64,000 nt of DNA from Dendrobium chrysotoxum (taxonomy: Eukaryota; Streptophyta; Magnoliopsida; Asparagales; Orchidaceae), in contig CM034309.1 in NCBI GenBank assembly GCA_019925795.1, positions 26,220,729 through 26,284,728 of the forward strand. Reading direction: 5' to 3'. How positions within the stretch are numbered: position 1 is the first letter of the stretch; each line of letters begins with the position of its first letter. Below the pieces are notes generated by a model. The model was not told where the DNA came from. It did not search any database and saw nothing but the letters and a program-made list of their open reading frames with translations. The position numbers were made by a program, and so were the translations under genes. Shown piece after piece: positions 1-12,173 of the stretch.

Positions 1-3000
1 TGTGGCGCAGCCACTTAAAAGCTTTAAGCGAGCAAATTACTTACTGATCCTTGATCATGCCTGACCCAATGTACCTCGCAAGACAAAATAAAAGAAAAAT
101 GCACAAATGAGCGTAGATGCCATTCAGAAAATAAACGCAAGTAAATAAAAATGTGACTAACAGCAAATTTAATATTCACATTTATAAAACATACACATAT
201 TATTGCTAAAATATAAAACAATGCAGGGGTTCTCTAATTTGGCAGGGGTAATTGGCATCAAATAATAAAACAAAACATCGGCCTAACCTAGGACTAGGAG
301 TCGTGTCCTAACAAACAAGCCTAGGTGCATGTAACAGGCCGTGTGGTTTTGGGTATGTCCTATGTAGGATGATTTAACTAAAGTTGTTTGTATTTTAATT
401 TGTTGAAGGTTAAAGGGATGCTTTAACTTAAATATAAGTATTAATGTCTTAGGATTGATTTTAAAGATTTTATCTTAGTATTTGATTGATTACTACCTTT
501 GTTGCTCACCGAGGCCGTGAGGTTTATTTCACCCTCCTTGGGGCTAACTTAATAGCCTCGTAGGTCTGGGTTACCCAGTAGTAACCAATTTTGTTGAATT
601 ATTTTAGTTTGTTATAAATTAAAAGAAAGGTAGATTAAGCAATCTATTATTGATTAAGAGAGATTTTGTTGGTTGATTATTAATGAATTAAGGCACAACA
701 AACCTAGGAAAATGTGTCGCTACGTTTATGTTTTGATGTCTCTATCCTATAAGGAGCATGCACCCTAAGTCTATGTTATCTAAGACTCGATCCTTAATTT
801 TTGTCCTTAGGTGTCGCTAATGTTATGAGGGACAAAAGGAGGTTCTTTTCTAACCCTTTGGACATTCGTACATATATCAATAAATTTAGAAATCTATGAA
901 TAAAGTAATATGATAAGTAGAATAATAGTAGAGAGAAGAGAAGTAAAGAGAAAGGCGATGGAATCTCAAAAGGAATGAATGAAAATCAGAAATAATAAAA
1001 TGAATATAGGCGTCTCATTATTGGGCATATCTCTTTAAAGTCGAGTATGCCTCTAAAACGATCTCCACCCCAATTCGATATAATACGAATAGAGAAGAAG
1101 GTGTTTTGGCGCCCTTTGCTGTCCCCACATTCCAAGAATAAGCACTCAAATGACTCAATGACTCAAACTATATCCTATACGAAACCCAAAGTGGCGAAGA
1201 GGAAAACCAGCTCCCAAAACTAAAACATAAACAAGCAACTTTCATTTCACATTCAACCCAAACTCAACTTTAGAAATAAATACTAATAAGAGAAAGACAA
1301 TTCATACACTAAATATCACTTCGTTCTAAAAAAGAGACACTAAAGAGCCCTCAGAAATTCCACTTTCTCCCAAAAAGGACTTAAAGGACCTCCAATACAA
1401 AATCATTTATAACAAGAAAATAATTCCAATCCCAAAGTAACAATTGTAAAACTCCATAAGTAAAATGACCCAAATTCTCTTCATAAGAAAACTACAAAAG
1501 TCTTTCCAACACAAGACAATTGAGTGCTTTTATTTTGGTGTGGAGTATGACCATAAAGCTTTCCAACAAGAAAGTTTTATAAAACCTCTCATTGTAAAGC
1601 ATTCAAGAAACTTATCATAAAGCTTTTCAATACGAAATAAATCTAAAGTCAATCATAAATCCTCTTAACACGAAATCTCTTTCAACATATTTTATCCCCT
1701 AAAATTCATGAGAAGCACTTCATGCAGTCATATAAAAAAAAAGACAATGCAACTTCTTTTCCCAACCACCATGTAAAGCAACTCAAATCACCTTATACTT
1801 ACTTTCACCACAATGAATTATAAATGCATAAGAAAGATTTCATAAAAGCTCTCAAATCCTTTCCCATACTACGCGTAGCTAATGAAGTACATGGGAGACA
1901 TTTTGAAAAATCATAAATATCGTTATCAGACATAAACCAAATCATTTCCACATTTCTACCAAAGTCACCATAATGAGATCACATATAAAGAAAGGAATCA
2001 TGTTTCTTCATGCCAAGTAGTACAATCACCATCCTACTAGAAGTTTAGAAATCGACATTTTAGAAAAGAATAGTCACTAGCAAAGGGGTTTGATGCAATT
2101 CATTCTTTCCACCTCCTAAGGGAATATTTCAACCACCCAACATGCTTGCCAACAAGTTATAAAAAGTTCTCTCCAATCTTAAACTCACACATTTGCTTTT
2201 ATGCCAAACCAATTCTTCAAATGAGGAGTTCGTTCCAAAAGAAACCCATCTCAAGACACATCAATGCATCTATTCATTAAAAAGGAACCACAAAGATCTC
2301 ATATATTTTCTTTAAGAAATGTCACTCAAAGATAATACAAACTATCTCCCAAGCAAGAAGCTTATTCTACGAGAAATCCATTTCAAGACCAAACATTTCC
2401 CTCTTCCAAATCATAAGAAGTAGATGTGTATGTATGAAAGCAAAGCACAGCCGTACGTATAAATGATTTACTCTCAACAACACTCATGAAATCTATCAAA
2501 GATATTCAGAACATTATTGTGTTAAACTCATGAAAATTTTCATATGGAACATAAACCAAATAGATACTTTCCGACATGATTCGACATGACGTTCCACATA
2601 AAGCCGAAACGAGTAAAGGAGAATCAAAACATACTTATGTTCCTTATAAAACTTGCTTCCCAGTATTCTTTACAAAACTAATGCAAATATTGGATATACC
2701 ATCAACAACAAATGATCTTTTTAACAAATGATGTAAGAATTAGAAATGAATCCACATTACCACCGAGCATTGATATAATCACCTCCCAAAGTTTCCTTTC
2801 AACAAAGACTAGTGAATCTCCAATATCAAAGTCATTCAAATGCATTTACTAGCAAAAGATGAAAATTTTTCTTAGGAAAAGGAATATGTAGCTCAAACTG
2901 CCAAATCTTTTCATGAGGTAATATATTCATCAATCGTTTGCAAAGGAAATAGGCTTAGAACGTGTGCTTTACGCTTCATTAGACCTTCCATATTCATAAA

Positions 3001-3415
3001 AAGAGGACATAGGTGAGACGAAGCAAAAACATACTAAATATCTCCTAGTAGGCATTACTACAAATATCTTGTGGCATACTTTGGCAAAAGGGTTACATGG
3101 CTTCTCACAACTCTCCATGATTTACCCTTAGCATTCTAAATCATGAGGTATAAATTAAGCATGAATAGTCACATGTCAATTATTCATTCTCCAACAAAAT
3201 AAGTTAACACATGATAACAAAAATCAGCTTCATTTGTAACTAGATCATCACAAACTATTATAGGATCCAACATAAGGTATGAATGCATTCACTGGGAACA
3301 AGATAATTTGGGACATGATGGCATATGCACTACAAAAGCTCCATTTACACTCTTAGTTTTAGCCACAATCAATTTTGCATACATAAAAGTTGTCATTAGT
3401 TAAATCACCCACAAG
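1..3415. other. AT-rich intergenic DNA, no gene recognised
   Basis: I found no open frame with recognisable protein similarity and no clear terminal repeats here. The first 1 kb has phrases that look like decayed retrotransposon non-coding sequence (for example the GC-richer stretch around 480-600), but I cannot assign a family. From about 1000 to 3400 the plus strand is A-rich, with short scattered ORFs and no codon-like structure. Confidence 0.5.
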
Positions 3416-3419
3416 GTTT

Positions 3420-3605
3420 CAAATAAAATAAAATAAAAAGAGGGGAAGCAAGAAAAGCTAGGGTAGAAGAAGAAGATTAAGAAGAAGGAGAAGAAGAATA
3501 AGACAATAAGAAGAAGAAGAAGAAGAAGAAGAAGAGGAGAAGAAGAAAGAACAAGAAGAAGTAGAAGAAGAAAAGGTGAAAGAAGAAGAAGAAGAAGGAG
3601 GAGGG
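3420..3605. repeat. GAA/AAG purine microsatellite
   Basis: The plus strand is almost wholly purine, made of imperfect AAG and GAA triplets. The cleanest run is around 3508-3540. It borders the GC-rich block that follows. The mirrored ORF on the minus strand (poly-Leu/Ser) is a by-product of the triplet repeat. Confidence 0.85.
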
Positions 3606-4200
3606 AATAATCACCTTGCAAGTGGAGGGAGATCGGCCTTGGGTTCGACTAGGGGAGGCGGACAGGGGGGGCCCGACGTCAAGCTCTGCTCACGCAGGAA
3701 GGAGAGATCGGAGGGGGTCCGGCTTGGGCCGCGAGAATGGCGAGGAAGAGGGGCTCGAAGGCAGACGAGTCCAACGATAGTGTAGTCTAGGGCGACGTCG
3801 GCTAGGGCAAGGGGTCGACAGAGGAGCTTCGGCCTGGCTTGGCCCGAGCGGAGGAGAAGTGGAGGTGGGGTTCCCGTCGGGGTTGCGCGAACAGAGAAAG
3901 AGAGAGCGAGAGAGGGGGTTCTACCTTGGCCTGGGTCCGGCTAGGGCAGGCGAAGTCGGGCCCTGCTTGCGTGTGGGAGAGAGGTCGGGAAGGAAGGGGG
4001 GACCGAGCCTGCTGGAGGATGGGGGCCGCGACCTCTTGTGTCGTGCGAACCGAGAGGAGGGAAAAGGCGTCGGAGCTCTTTTCCCTCTAGGGCGTGCCAA
4101 GCCAAAAGGTCGAGAGCTCGAGAGGGGGCGAATGCCAATCCTTCTAAAAACCTCTGCATCCTGCCCGAAACTGTAAATCACGCGACTGTAATATCTGGCG
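3606..4200. other. GC-rich, CpG-rich block of unknown nature
   Basis: About 600 bp of G-rich sequence with many CG dinucleotides, sharply different from its AT-rich surroundings. Several overlapping ORFs are open on both strands, as expected from low stop-codon density in GC-rich DNA. None shows a domain I recognise. It could be an old LTR or CpG-island-like promoter DNA. No function can be claimed. Confidence 0.4.
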
Positions 4201-4479
4201 ACAACAGGCTTTGGGCTTTGGCAAAATCGGAACCGTGTGATCTAATTCCCGATATGATATCAAACTTTTGTTGGAGTTAAATTGAACCTATTTGGCTGAA
4301 TCAGGCTCAAATTGGACCTAATTCGACCAAACTCGAGTTAGCTCGGGCTCGACTCGACCAAATAGAATTAATGAAAATCAAACCTAAATTAGCACCAATT
4401 CGAGTTGGATCGAGCTCGATGAGGCTCGATCAATTCGACTGAATGCGCTCGAGGGAAAACGCCAAGATAAAAACGAGGT

Positions 4480-5270
4480 CAACATCGGTGGGCAATGAGC
4501 ATCGGAGGAATTGTAGTTGACAGGTGATGGGGGTTGGAGGAATCGTAGTTCGAGAGCGACGAAGGTCAGATGAAGGCCCAATGATTGCTGTCAGATGGAG
4601 GTACAACAACGATGGCAGGACAGAGGTCCAGCAACAGGAGCTTAGTGGTATGGGTTTGTCAATGGTGGTGTTGGTGTGGAGCTCTGTGATGCTTCAAGCC
4701 TCATAACTCTCTTGAGTCTCTAGTCTAAGATTTAAGCGTCCAAATGTCTTAACTCCACCCTAAGCTGCCCTTCATATTGGAAGAGGGATCTATTTATAGA
4801 TTTTTTAGAGTGGATGCTCCGTAATTATAGAGAAGATTAAGGACAAATTTAGAGTGCCCTTGGATGACCCATATCTATTTCTTCAAACATAGGGAGTTCA
4901 TGTAGCATTCAAGTCCCTTAATGATGTCAATATTAAAAAATCTTGGGCTCGTTGGATTCGTCTCGTCAAGGCGCTCGATTTGACAATAAGCATGTCATAT
5001 TTGGATATCATTTGATTATCCAATTTATGGTTCGAAGCTTTTAAATATGCTTCGGTTCCTTGATTTTGACCCATTGCGGCTCAGATCAGACCAATTTTCT
5101 TGTCATTGGGTCTATCTAGTTGAGACATTTAATTTGACCATAAGTTTGCTGAAATCTAAGTTTGGATGATCCAAAATTTAATTTTTGAAGCATTCAATTC
5201 ATATATACATCAAGATTTGTGCCTCATCAGGATGATCTTGATTGACATATCAAGGATTAATTAAAGCTCA
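4480..5270 (-). repeat. Minisatellite-bearing LTR-like repeat, copy 1 (minus)
   Basis: Read on the minus strand, 5250 to 4780 matches the conserved 5' part of copies at 16025, 44580 and 47390. Shared phrases include the stretch with CTTATRGTCRAAYTGA followed by a GACGAR..CCAA segment. The region ending near 4480 holds a few degenerate units of the minisatellite (consensus like ACTACGGTCCCTCCGAC). The left (3') end is unclear: 4200-4480 is CTCGAG-rich and does not match the other copies. Confidence 0.6.
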
Positions 5271-5868
5271 ACTATGACACAAATATGATAAAAAAATTTT
5301 GAATAATAAACCTGAATAATATTTAAATTTATGTTATGCTCAAATTTGATTCAAACTTGATAAGAAAATAACTGAATGATCTTAAATAAGATAGCACTCC
5401 ATCTGCTTGATTTTGTTATAATTATATTTATAGCCTTAATAAAGTGTGAAAAAAAAAACATTTAGTCATACTTTCAAATAATATGATTATAGCTCAAATT
5501 TAGTAGTGATAATAATAAAATCATATCATCAATTAATTCAATTCAATTTTAGTCCACTATGGTTTCATTTGAAATTTTCATAAATCGTTCGATTTGATTT
5601 AGTGTGAACTAATGTTTTGGACAACTAACAGAGAGAAATTTTTTGGCATGCTAAAATGTAGATTCTTTTTTTTATGTAATGCTCTGGTTTTAAATATCTG
5701 GATTAATTTCTCATTATTTATGATAAAAATCGAACCATTAATTACCATTAAATAATATATATAATACATGCTTGTCCCTCTCCAAGCTTCCATGGTACAT
5801 ACAAATATCTCAATTACCATACATGCTTGTACGTGTTGACTCCATGGCAAGCAGACTATGCATACATT
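5271..5868. other. AT-rich sequence downstream of the HIPP gene
   Basis: Low-complexity AT-rich DNA between the repeat at 4480-5270 and the stop codon of the minus-strand HIPP gene. It should contain that gene's 3' UTR and polyadenylation region, but I cannot place the site confidently. Confidence 0.4.
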
Positions 5869-8606
5869 CTACGAGATGGAACAAGCATTCGGATTCTCAT
5901 CACTGAACATCTGCGGCGGGGGCAACAGCTGCGGCCGATCGAAGAAATACATGGTCGTCGGCATCGGCATCTGCATAGGCATCCAATGATGCATCATCAT
6001 CATCCTCTTCGACATCTCATCATCATGATATTGATTCATCATATACCCACCCGCACCATTCCAATACATCATCCTCTTCACCATCTCCTCATCATTGATC
6101 ATGGCTTGCACCGCCGCCGCCACCGCCTCTTCCTTTTTTGAAGGCTCTTGGGTACCGGAGGAAGGTTTCTCCTCTTTGTTGCCTTCAGAGGATTTTTTAT
6201 CATCAGTTTCTTCCTTTTTGCCGTCTTCTTTCTTTTCATCGGGAGGTTTCTGAGAATCCTCTGCTTTCTTTTCTCCGTCGTTTTTCTTCTCTTCCTGTGG
6301 CGGTGGAGGCCGCGGCAGAGGAATGATTGTCGCGAGCTTTCCTGTTCGCCGGTAAATGTACTCAACTAGTTTCTCTCCGTTCATGGTTCCGGTTACCGTT
6401 ACTTTCTTGGCGGTCAGATCTGTCTCAGCCGCCTGCACTCCTGGTAAATCACAAGTGAAAAAACATTAGCAGTTACCAAATTTGATGCGAATTTTAAATT
6501 GATTTAATTAAAGTTTACGAATTTTATAAAATATTTTTAATGTTATTTTACCAAAAAAATATTATCATATATATATATGATAATTTAGGCTATATTTCAG
6601 ATAATTTTTTTTATGCTTTGTAAAATTTTTATAGAAAAAAATAATTTTTTAAAGTTACTGTATAAAATAATTTTTTAATATAAAAATTTTCAAATAAAAA
6701 TTATAATTATAATTTAAAAATAATAATACAAATAAAATATTTCAAATAAAGCCTTAATTACCTCTCATCTTCATTATCTTTTTCCGAAGTTGTTGAGCAC
6801 AAGCATCGCAGTGCATGTTAACTAACAGCTCCACTGTAACGATCCCACCATCCTGTTCATTTAATTAAAGAAATTAGATACTAATTAAGGAGCTTAAGCA
6901 ATTATTCCTTATCAATAAGACAAGTTACATTTTAATTGATTATATTTAAATTAATTAATTAATTTATGTAAGTACAATTAATTACCTGAGGTGCTGGTGG
7001 TTCGGCTTTGGTGGAGTCAGCAGCAGTATCTGCTGGGGGCAGTGGGGAGAGGACTATGGCATTTCTCGATGTTTTCTTTTGAATGTGAGAACACAAAGCC
7101 TGTGGATCCACTATTCCTTTCACTGTTACCTCATTCTTTTCTATGTTCATCTCTACCTTTTCAACGCCTGCTCATTTTTTTTAATGGCGACTCATTAATA
7201 AGTATAAATAAATTACAAGCCTTTAGATTTTGGGGATCTTTCTAAAGCAGTTTTTAATATAAATTTTTTTAATTAAAAAAATTTTGTATATTAAAAAGTT
7301 ATTTTAAAAAGGATAAAAAAGTTGTTCCAAGATTTCATTTGGAATAATTTTTTTATTATTTTTTAAAATATTTTTTATTAAAAAATTAAAATTTTTTACT
7401 TAAAAATCCTTTTAAAAATGGTAAAAAAAAATGATCCCGACGAAGCCTTATTTTAATAACTCATTTGAGCACTTTTGGCCCAAATGGTACAACGGAATTG
7501 GTCTCTTTTTTGGAAGTAGGCAAACTAACGTGTGCCTACTTAAATGTATTTATTAAAGGACAAATAGTTAAAACACTCATTCTATTAAGAAAAAAAAAAA
7601 CTACAAGACCAGTAATTACTCACCATAAATTTTTCTTACGTCCGCCCTTTGGTGGAATTAGGGAGTAAATAAAGATGACTCTATTCTCTTAGATTTGTAA
7701 TAGAAAAACCTTGTATAATTATATATTATATAAATATTTTATTCTTAGATTTTTTTGTAATTATATTTTTTAAGTATAATAATTTATATTATATATTTCA
7801 TAAAGTTATATAAAAACTAGTTTTAGCTTTTAAAAATAGTTACTGAAATTAACAAATTCTTAATATAAAAGTCAAATAAAATGCACACTTTTTTTTTCAA
7901 AAGAGGTAATAAAAATGTGAGAAATAAAATTGTAACGCGTAAAGTTTCATAATTGAAAGCTAAGGTATGAATCATTAGTCGAAGATATGATTGATCAAAT
8001 CAGTTTTGATCTTCTATTTTGCTCTTTCTCATTTAAAATTTTAGTTTTGCCATTGATAACCCCCCTTAAATTTAAGATGATTTTTTTTTATAATAAATTC
8101 ACTAATTACTTATGTAAAATTTTTTATAATATGTCTTACAAAAATGGTGCTGAAACTATCTTAGGGTTCGTTTGGGATGACTTTCTTACTGCTTATTAAA
8201 ACAGTTTTTTAATAAAAATTTTTAATTAAGAAAATCATCCCAAACAAAATCTTAATTTCATAAATTAGAAGTATTTCACATGTAAAATAATTGAGGGAGA
8301 GCAAGACCTCTGCACTTGAGAATGGCCCTCTCAATCTTCTTTGCACAACCAACACAGTGCAAATCGAGGAAGAGAACAATAGGAGGAGGAGGTGAGGGCT
8401 TCACCTCTTCTTTCTTCTCCTCTTGTTTCTCCTCTTTATGTTCGGCGGCCGGTTTCTCTTCTTGCTTAGGCGCTTCAGCTCCCTTAACTTCTGCCTGCAT
8501 AATGCATACAAATGAAATATCTAGAAAACAAAAAGATTTAACTAATTAATGAACTTAAAATCCATAGAAGAATGGCCATCTCTACCTGTTTAGCTTCTTC
8601 ACCCAT
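5869..8606 (-). CDS. HIPP9-like: Heavy metal-associated isoprenylated plant protein, HIPP9-like
   Basis: Five exons on the minus strand: 8606-8586, 8494-8308, 7167-6986, 6852-6762 and 6440-5869. All introns are GT-AG, and the joined frame encodes 350 aa without interruption. The first exon is only seven codons (MGEEAKQ). A Glu/Lys-rich leader and a proline run (about 8-45) precede HMA domain 1 (about 47-112), whose CxxC is Cys54-Val-Gly-Cys57. HMA domain 2 (about 135-200) has Cys145-Asp-Ala-Cys148. An acidic Lys/Glu-rich linker and a Met- and His-rich segment follow. The protein ends FSDENPNACSIS, where CSIS is a farnesylation CaaX box. Known HIPPs bind soft or transition metals and attach to membranes through the prenyl group; here that role is inferred. 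The layout and C-terminus resemble Arabidopsis HIPP9 as I recall it. A Tourist MITE lies in intron 2. Confidence 0.92.
7235..7450. mobile_element. Degenerate Tourist-like foldback element in HIPP intron 2
   Basis: The left half has the TTTAG..GCAGTTTTTAATA pattern, and the right side ends near 7450 with a decayed GAAGCCTTA end. Long A/T runs obscure the middle. It resembles the family at 8164 and 12832, but I see no clean target duplication. Confidence 0.3.
8164..8251. mobile_element. Tourist-like MITE (PIF/Harbinger type), HIPP intron 2
   Basis: An 88-bp palindrome whose ends are GGGTTCGTTTGGGATGA and, inverted, GATTTTGTTTGGGATGA. It is flanked on both sides by TTA (8161-8163 and 8252-8254). 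The 3-bp TWA target and GG.CTTCGTTTGGGA-like ends are typical of Tourist MITEs. It lies inside intron 2 of the HIPP gene, so it is transcribed in the pre-mRNA. Confidence 0.75.
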
Positions 8607-8663
8607 TGGAATGGTAGAAAAAGAGCAAGGAGGAAGAGGGACTAAAACTATCCTCCAAAGCTT

Positions 8664-8672
8664 CTTATATAG
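8664..8672 (-). promoter_or_regulatory. TATA box of the HIPP gene
   Basis: On the minus strand the sequence reads CTATATAAG, 58 bp upstream of the ATG at 8606. With the usual 25-35 bp spacing, transcription would start near 8635 and leave a 5' leader of roughly 30 nt. Confidence 0.55.
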
Positions 8673-9559
8673 CTACAACTTGAAAATTACAAGACAAAGA
8701 GAAGGAAGAGAGGGGGTGGTGGCTTTTAGTTGTAAAATTATTATTAAACCTCTATATCATTCAAATGCACATGGAGCACCACTCCTTTGCAAGCTTAACT
8801 AGCGAAGGAACCTCAAGATCATACTATTATGTATATCTAATTAATGCTTGAAATGCTTTTATTTTTCTCTCAAAGGGTGGAGAAAAAAGAGGGAGAGATA
8901 GAGAAGCGAGCTGGGGGTTTTATCGAGCTATCTAGCTAGTAGGAAGGTGGCAAAAGCAAGGGAAAAAAGAAAATAAAGATACTTTTGAAAGTTGTAACTT
9001 TTAGAAAGAGAGAACTACCAAGAAATGTTGACATGGCTCTACTATTCCTTTTTTTTTTTTTTAACCTTTTTCTTTCAAATGCTTTGTTACTCTTGTGGGA
9101 GAAAGACAAGAGGACTTTGGTAGGGAAGGGAATATTTGAATTTCTACCATCCATGCATGCTTTGAAAGGGGGGTGAGTAAGCCACATGGTAGGGTTGGTT
9201 GTGTGGACCTTTGTAGCAGCTAACTAGCAATGAACTTTGAGAACCAATAGATACCACATATCTTATCCCTAATTATCACTTAGAAGGTCGGTTGGAGATA
9301 TCATTTTTCATGAGGTTGCTTAAAGAAAGTTGTGGTTGCAGGTGATGGGGAAATCTCAATCAAACTATTTGTATCAGTTCATGTGTCATTCATTGAGCAT
9401 AGGCTTCAGAATAAAGTTTAAAATTTTTTTTTTTTTTTTCAAATAAAAGCAAAATACCACATGGATACGATTCTTAAGGGCAACTTTACATAAGATCTTA
9501 TAGTTATCAATTTTTTTTCATTGATTAAAACAAAGCCTAATTATGAATCGATTGAGCCA
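8673..9559. other. HIPP upstream region, no other gene
   Basis: This holds the presumed promoter of the HIPP gene, a purine-rich stretch near 8870-8910, and a poly-T run near 9050. The ORFs at 8936-9187 lack any recognisable domain and I do not treat them as genes. Confidence 0.4.
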
Positions 9560-9700
9560 TTATTGTCTTGAATTGTTTAATCTTGGTCTGTTGGTTGGGA
9601 GCTCTGGCTATCAACCAAAAAGTCTTGAGTTTGAGTCTTGCACATGTGATGTGTGTGCAAGTTCTGGCCTAAATGTCTTATATATATCAGTCTCAAATGA
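9560..9700 (+). mobile_element. tRNA-derived SINE-like fragment
   Basis: The sequence TGGTCTGTTGGTTGGGAGC resembles a tRNA A-box region, and GAGTTTGAGTCTTG about 45 bp later resembles a decayed B box (GGTTCGAGTCC). That spacing and order are those of a tRNA head. No tRNA gene is proposed, because the stems do not pair properly. The SINE body beyond about 9700 is uncertain. Confidence 0.4.
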
Positions 9701-10604
9701 AACTCCTCAAAATCTCTCATCCAAAATGCTACATCACTCATCATTTTAATCTCAATTTCTTCAATTGATCAACAAATATAATAAACTGATCACGTACATT
9801 TAGACTGTATAAATGTATAGTTTTCGTAGATAAATTATATAATTAATTGGACTAGATGTAAAAATACAGTTTAAATGTACAATGATTTGTTCAATTAGAA
9901 TATTATAGTTTGTAGCTTCATTTGAGACATCTTTTTTCTGCTTTCTAAAACAATATTTTAGTACAAAAATTTTAGTTCAAGAAATTTTTTATTAAAAAAC
10001 TGCTTCAAAAATAATCATTATAAAATATCAAAATTAATAACAATTTTAAAGTCACTGTTAATATGTGCTGTCTTAAGTACATGCTTTTAGTTGTGAATGT
10101 TAATGATTCTTAATTGAATTCTATTGTTAAAACCAACAAAGTAAGGAATTTTACATAGCCTGCCACTTTATCATTAGATCTAGGAATTTTTACATTTGAT
10201 AATTAATGATTAATTAACTAGCCGACCGACAACGTTATTGCTGTTGGAGATTAGTACTCTCCATGTGAAACATGGTGCACTTAATCATTTCTATGTAGTA
10301 ATGAAAGAGCAAACAATTGATATAAATATAATGAATGAGATCTCTCGTTTAAGTAGCAGATTTGTATTTGAACAAGGACAAAGAATGCCTCATAATGTAA
10401 TTTTAACATAAGATTCATTTGAGATAATTATAATAGAACTATTTTTTTAAAGCTACTATATATTAACAGTTCTGATTGTAAAAATCAGTTTTCATTATAA
10501 AAAATTTTAAAAAGCGGCTAAAAATAACGAAAAAATAAAAGTCAAACGGAATAATGATTGAGATATGAAAGCAAAATAGTGAAAACACTATCCCAAAGAG
10601 ATCC
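9701..10604. other. AT-rich DNA with decayed foldback MITE pieces
   Basis: No gene seen. Around 9915-10015, and again near 10405-10604 (ending ATCCCAAAGAGATCC), there are pieces resembling the foldback MITE family described elsewhere, without clean ends. Confidence 0.35.
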
Positions 10605-10607
10605 TAA

Positions 10608-10926
10608 GGGCATCTCCAACCGAACTCCATACCCCTGTTTGGCTTCCGCGAACTTCTCCAATTGAACGGCAAAAGGTGCATCATTCTCTCATTCATGAAT
10701 AGTGCGATGTCAATCTTGGCGTCACACTATTCACAAACGTATTTTTGGTGGAAAGAGAGAAAGTGTAGGGGAGAAAGGCTAGCGCGTGTGGTTGAGAAAG
10801 AATATATACAGACAGAAAAATCTTTTTTGTGTTAAGAAATAGAGTTTGGTTGGAGATGAATTATTGTATTTTGAAGTATTACTGTATTTTGGAATGAAAA
10901 ATGAGTTTTTCCGGTTGGAGATGTTC
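10608..10926. mobile_element. MITE with GGGCATCTCCAACCG ends
   Basis: The left end GGGCATCTCCAACCG is matched in inverted form at the right end (CGGTTGGAGATGTTC), about 319 bp in total. The flanks are TAA on the left and TAG on the right, compatible with a 3-bp TWA target duplication that has mutated once. These ends are common in plant PIF/Harbinger MITEs. It has no coding capacity. Confidence 0.65.
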
Positions 10927-11480
10927 TAGGTAAATTGTGTTGGACTTTTAACTATAGTAAACCTTTGTATTGGGGACTGAATTTCATAATTATTTAGGTG
11001 AATCAATATCATTATTAAATATTCTTAGTGTTCTCCTTATTATTTTAGGTCAATTAATATATTATTTCTTCTGGCAAAGTGTTACATCTTATTTATTTTT
11101 TTAATACATAAATTTAATTCACATGTAATTATTTGGTTAAGTTATTTGATGAATTAAAGATGGGATCTAAGCTTATTAAAAAGGCAGAGAAATAATAGTT
11201 TTTTTTATTTTTATTTTGGGAAGAAACATCCTTCAATTGAAGAAAATGATAATTTCTTTTTTCAGTTTTATTTCTAATTAAACAGAAAACATTTTGAGTA
11301 CAAATGCAAAGCAAGTTTTATACATTATGGGGAATTTACCCATTATCAATAGAGTTTTTTTCTCGCCAGAATTTCTGGCATTAATTAACTATCCCGGCGG
11401 AATTTTCGAAGAATTTGTTTGTCGAAAATGTTTTTAATTTCGCCAGAGTTTCCATCACTTCAAGAATTTCTAACGGACTT

Positions 11481-11953
11481 TTTTTTTTTTTTTAAGGAAC
11501 GGGGAGTATCGGCCCGCTGCCACCTCAGCTTGTGAGGCACTTGGCGATGTCCACTAATCTCCTCGGTCGATCTAGCGGTAGCACCCACATCAGAAACCTC
11601 CGGGCCAACACTTTATTAGTCCCCACCTAAGAGGCGCGGCCATAGTGGGGTGGATTCGAACCCGGCATGGGGGTTTCCCAATCGTGCTCTCCCACCAACA
11701 ACCCTAAGGCCTAGTTTGATTGGCCATTTTTGGTGCTTATTCCTTTTTAAAGCAGTAAAATTTATTTTTCTTTACTGTTTGGTTTGCCAAACCTCGTTCC
11801 CAATAACACCATTTTTTTTATTTTTCTGCTGTTTTGAAAAAGTTTTTTAAATATGCTTCTCCGTTAGAAAACTCATTTCTCTGAACCGATGTTTCTTAAA
11901 ACTAACTTTTACAAAAGTACTAAATAACCAAACGAAGCCTAAGCCTCGGTGGG
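11481..11953 (-). mobile_element. tRNA-derived SINE, carrying a MITE insertion
   Basis: On the minus strand a tRNA-like head contains TTGGTGGGAGAGCACGA (A-box region) and GGGTTCGAATCC (B box, 11652-11662 on the plus strand). The 3' end is a poly(A) tail, seen as T15 at 11479-11493. A 13-bp direct repeat flanks it: TTCTAACGGACTT at 11468-11480 and TTCTGACGGACTT at 11954-11966, with one mismatch. Without the MITE the SINE is about 238 bp. Confidence 0.75.
11708..11939. mobile_element. Tourist-like MITE inside the SINE head
   Basis: The ends are GGCCTAGTTTGATTGG and, inverted, GGCTTCGTTTGG. TAA flanks both sides (11705-11707 and 11940-11942). The MITE splits the SINE just upstream of its A box. 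It is longer (232 bp) than the foldback copies, and its interior is unlike theirs. Confidence 0.75.
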
Positions 11954-12173
11954 TTCTGACGGACTTTCATTCATCGGTTAAACTAGTCATTTTTCATCGG
12001 GAATTTGCTAAAAAATTATTGAAAATTTTTTCTTCAGAAATAATTTCCTTCGCGCATTTTACAGTTGGAAAAAAATTTCATCAAAAATCCACAGAAAATT
12101 GCAAATTCCGACAGAAATTCTTGGATTTTCGGCGAAAAATCCAACCGAAAAATGTTATTTTTCTATAGTGATA

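Larger units (their letters stand above)
11323..12170. mobile_element. Non-autonomous CACTA element, interrupted
   Basis: The right end reads TTTTTCTATAGTG, the inverse of a CACTA terminus, followed by ATA (12171-12173). The left end CATTATGGGG is diverged but is preceded by ATA (11320-11322), giving a matching 3-bp duplication. The interior has subterminal-type motifs of CGGCGGAATTTTC and CCGACAGAAATTC kind. About 470 bp of the span is a later SINE plus MITE insertion, leaving roughly 370 bp of element. Confidence 0.55.

Noticed and set aside
3839..4280. Overlapping Arg/Gly-rich ORFs on both strands
   Set aside because: They come from GC-rich base composition. No domain, splice structure or codon pattern distinguishes one frame.
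9575..9665. A functional tRNA gene
   Set aside because: There are only A/B-box-like phrases; acceptor and anticodon stems do not pair, so I called it SINE-like.
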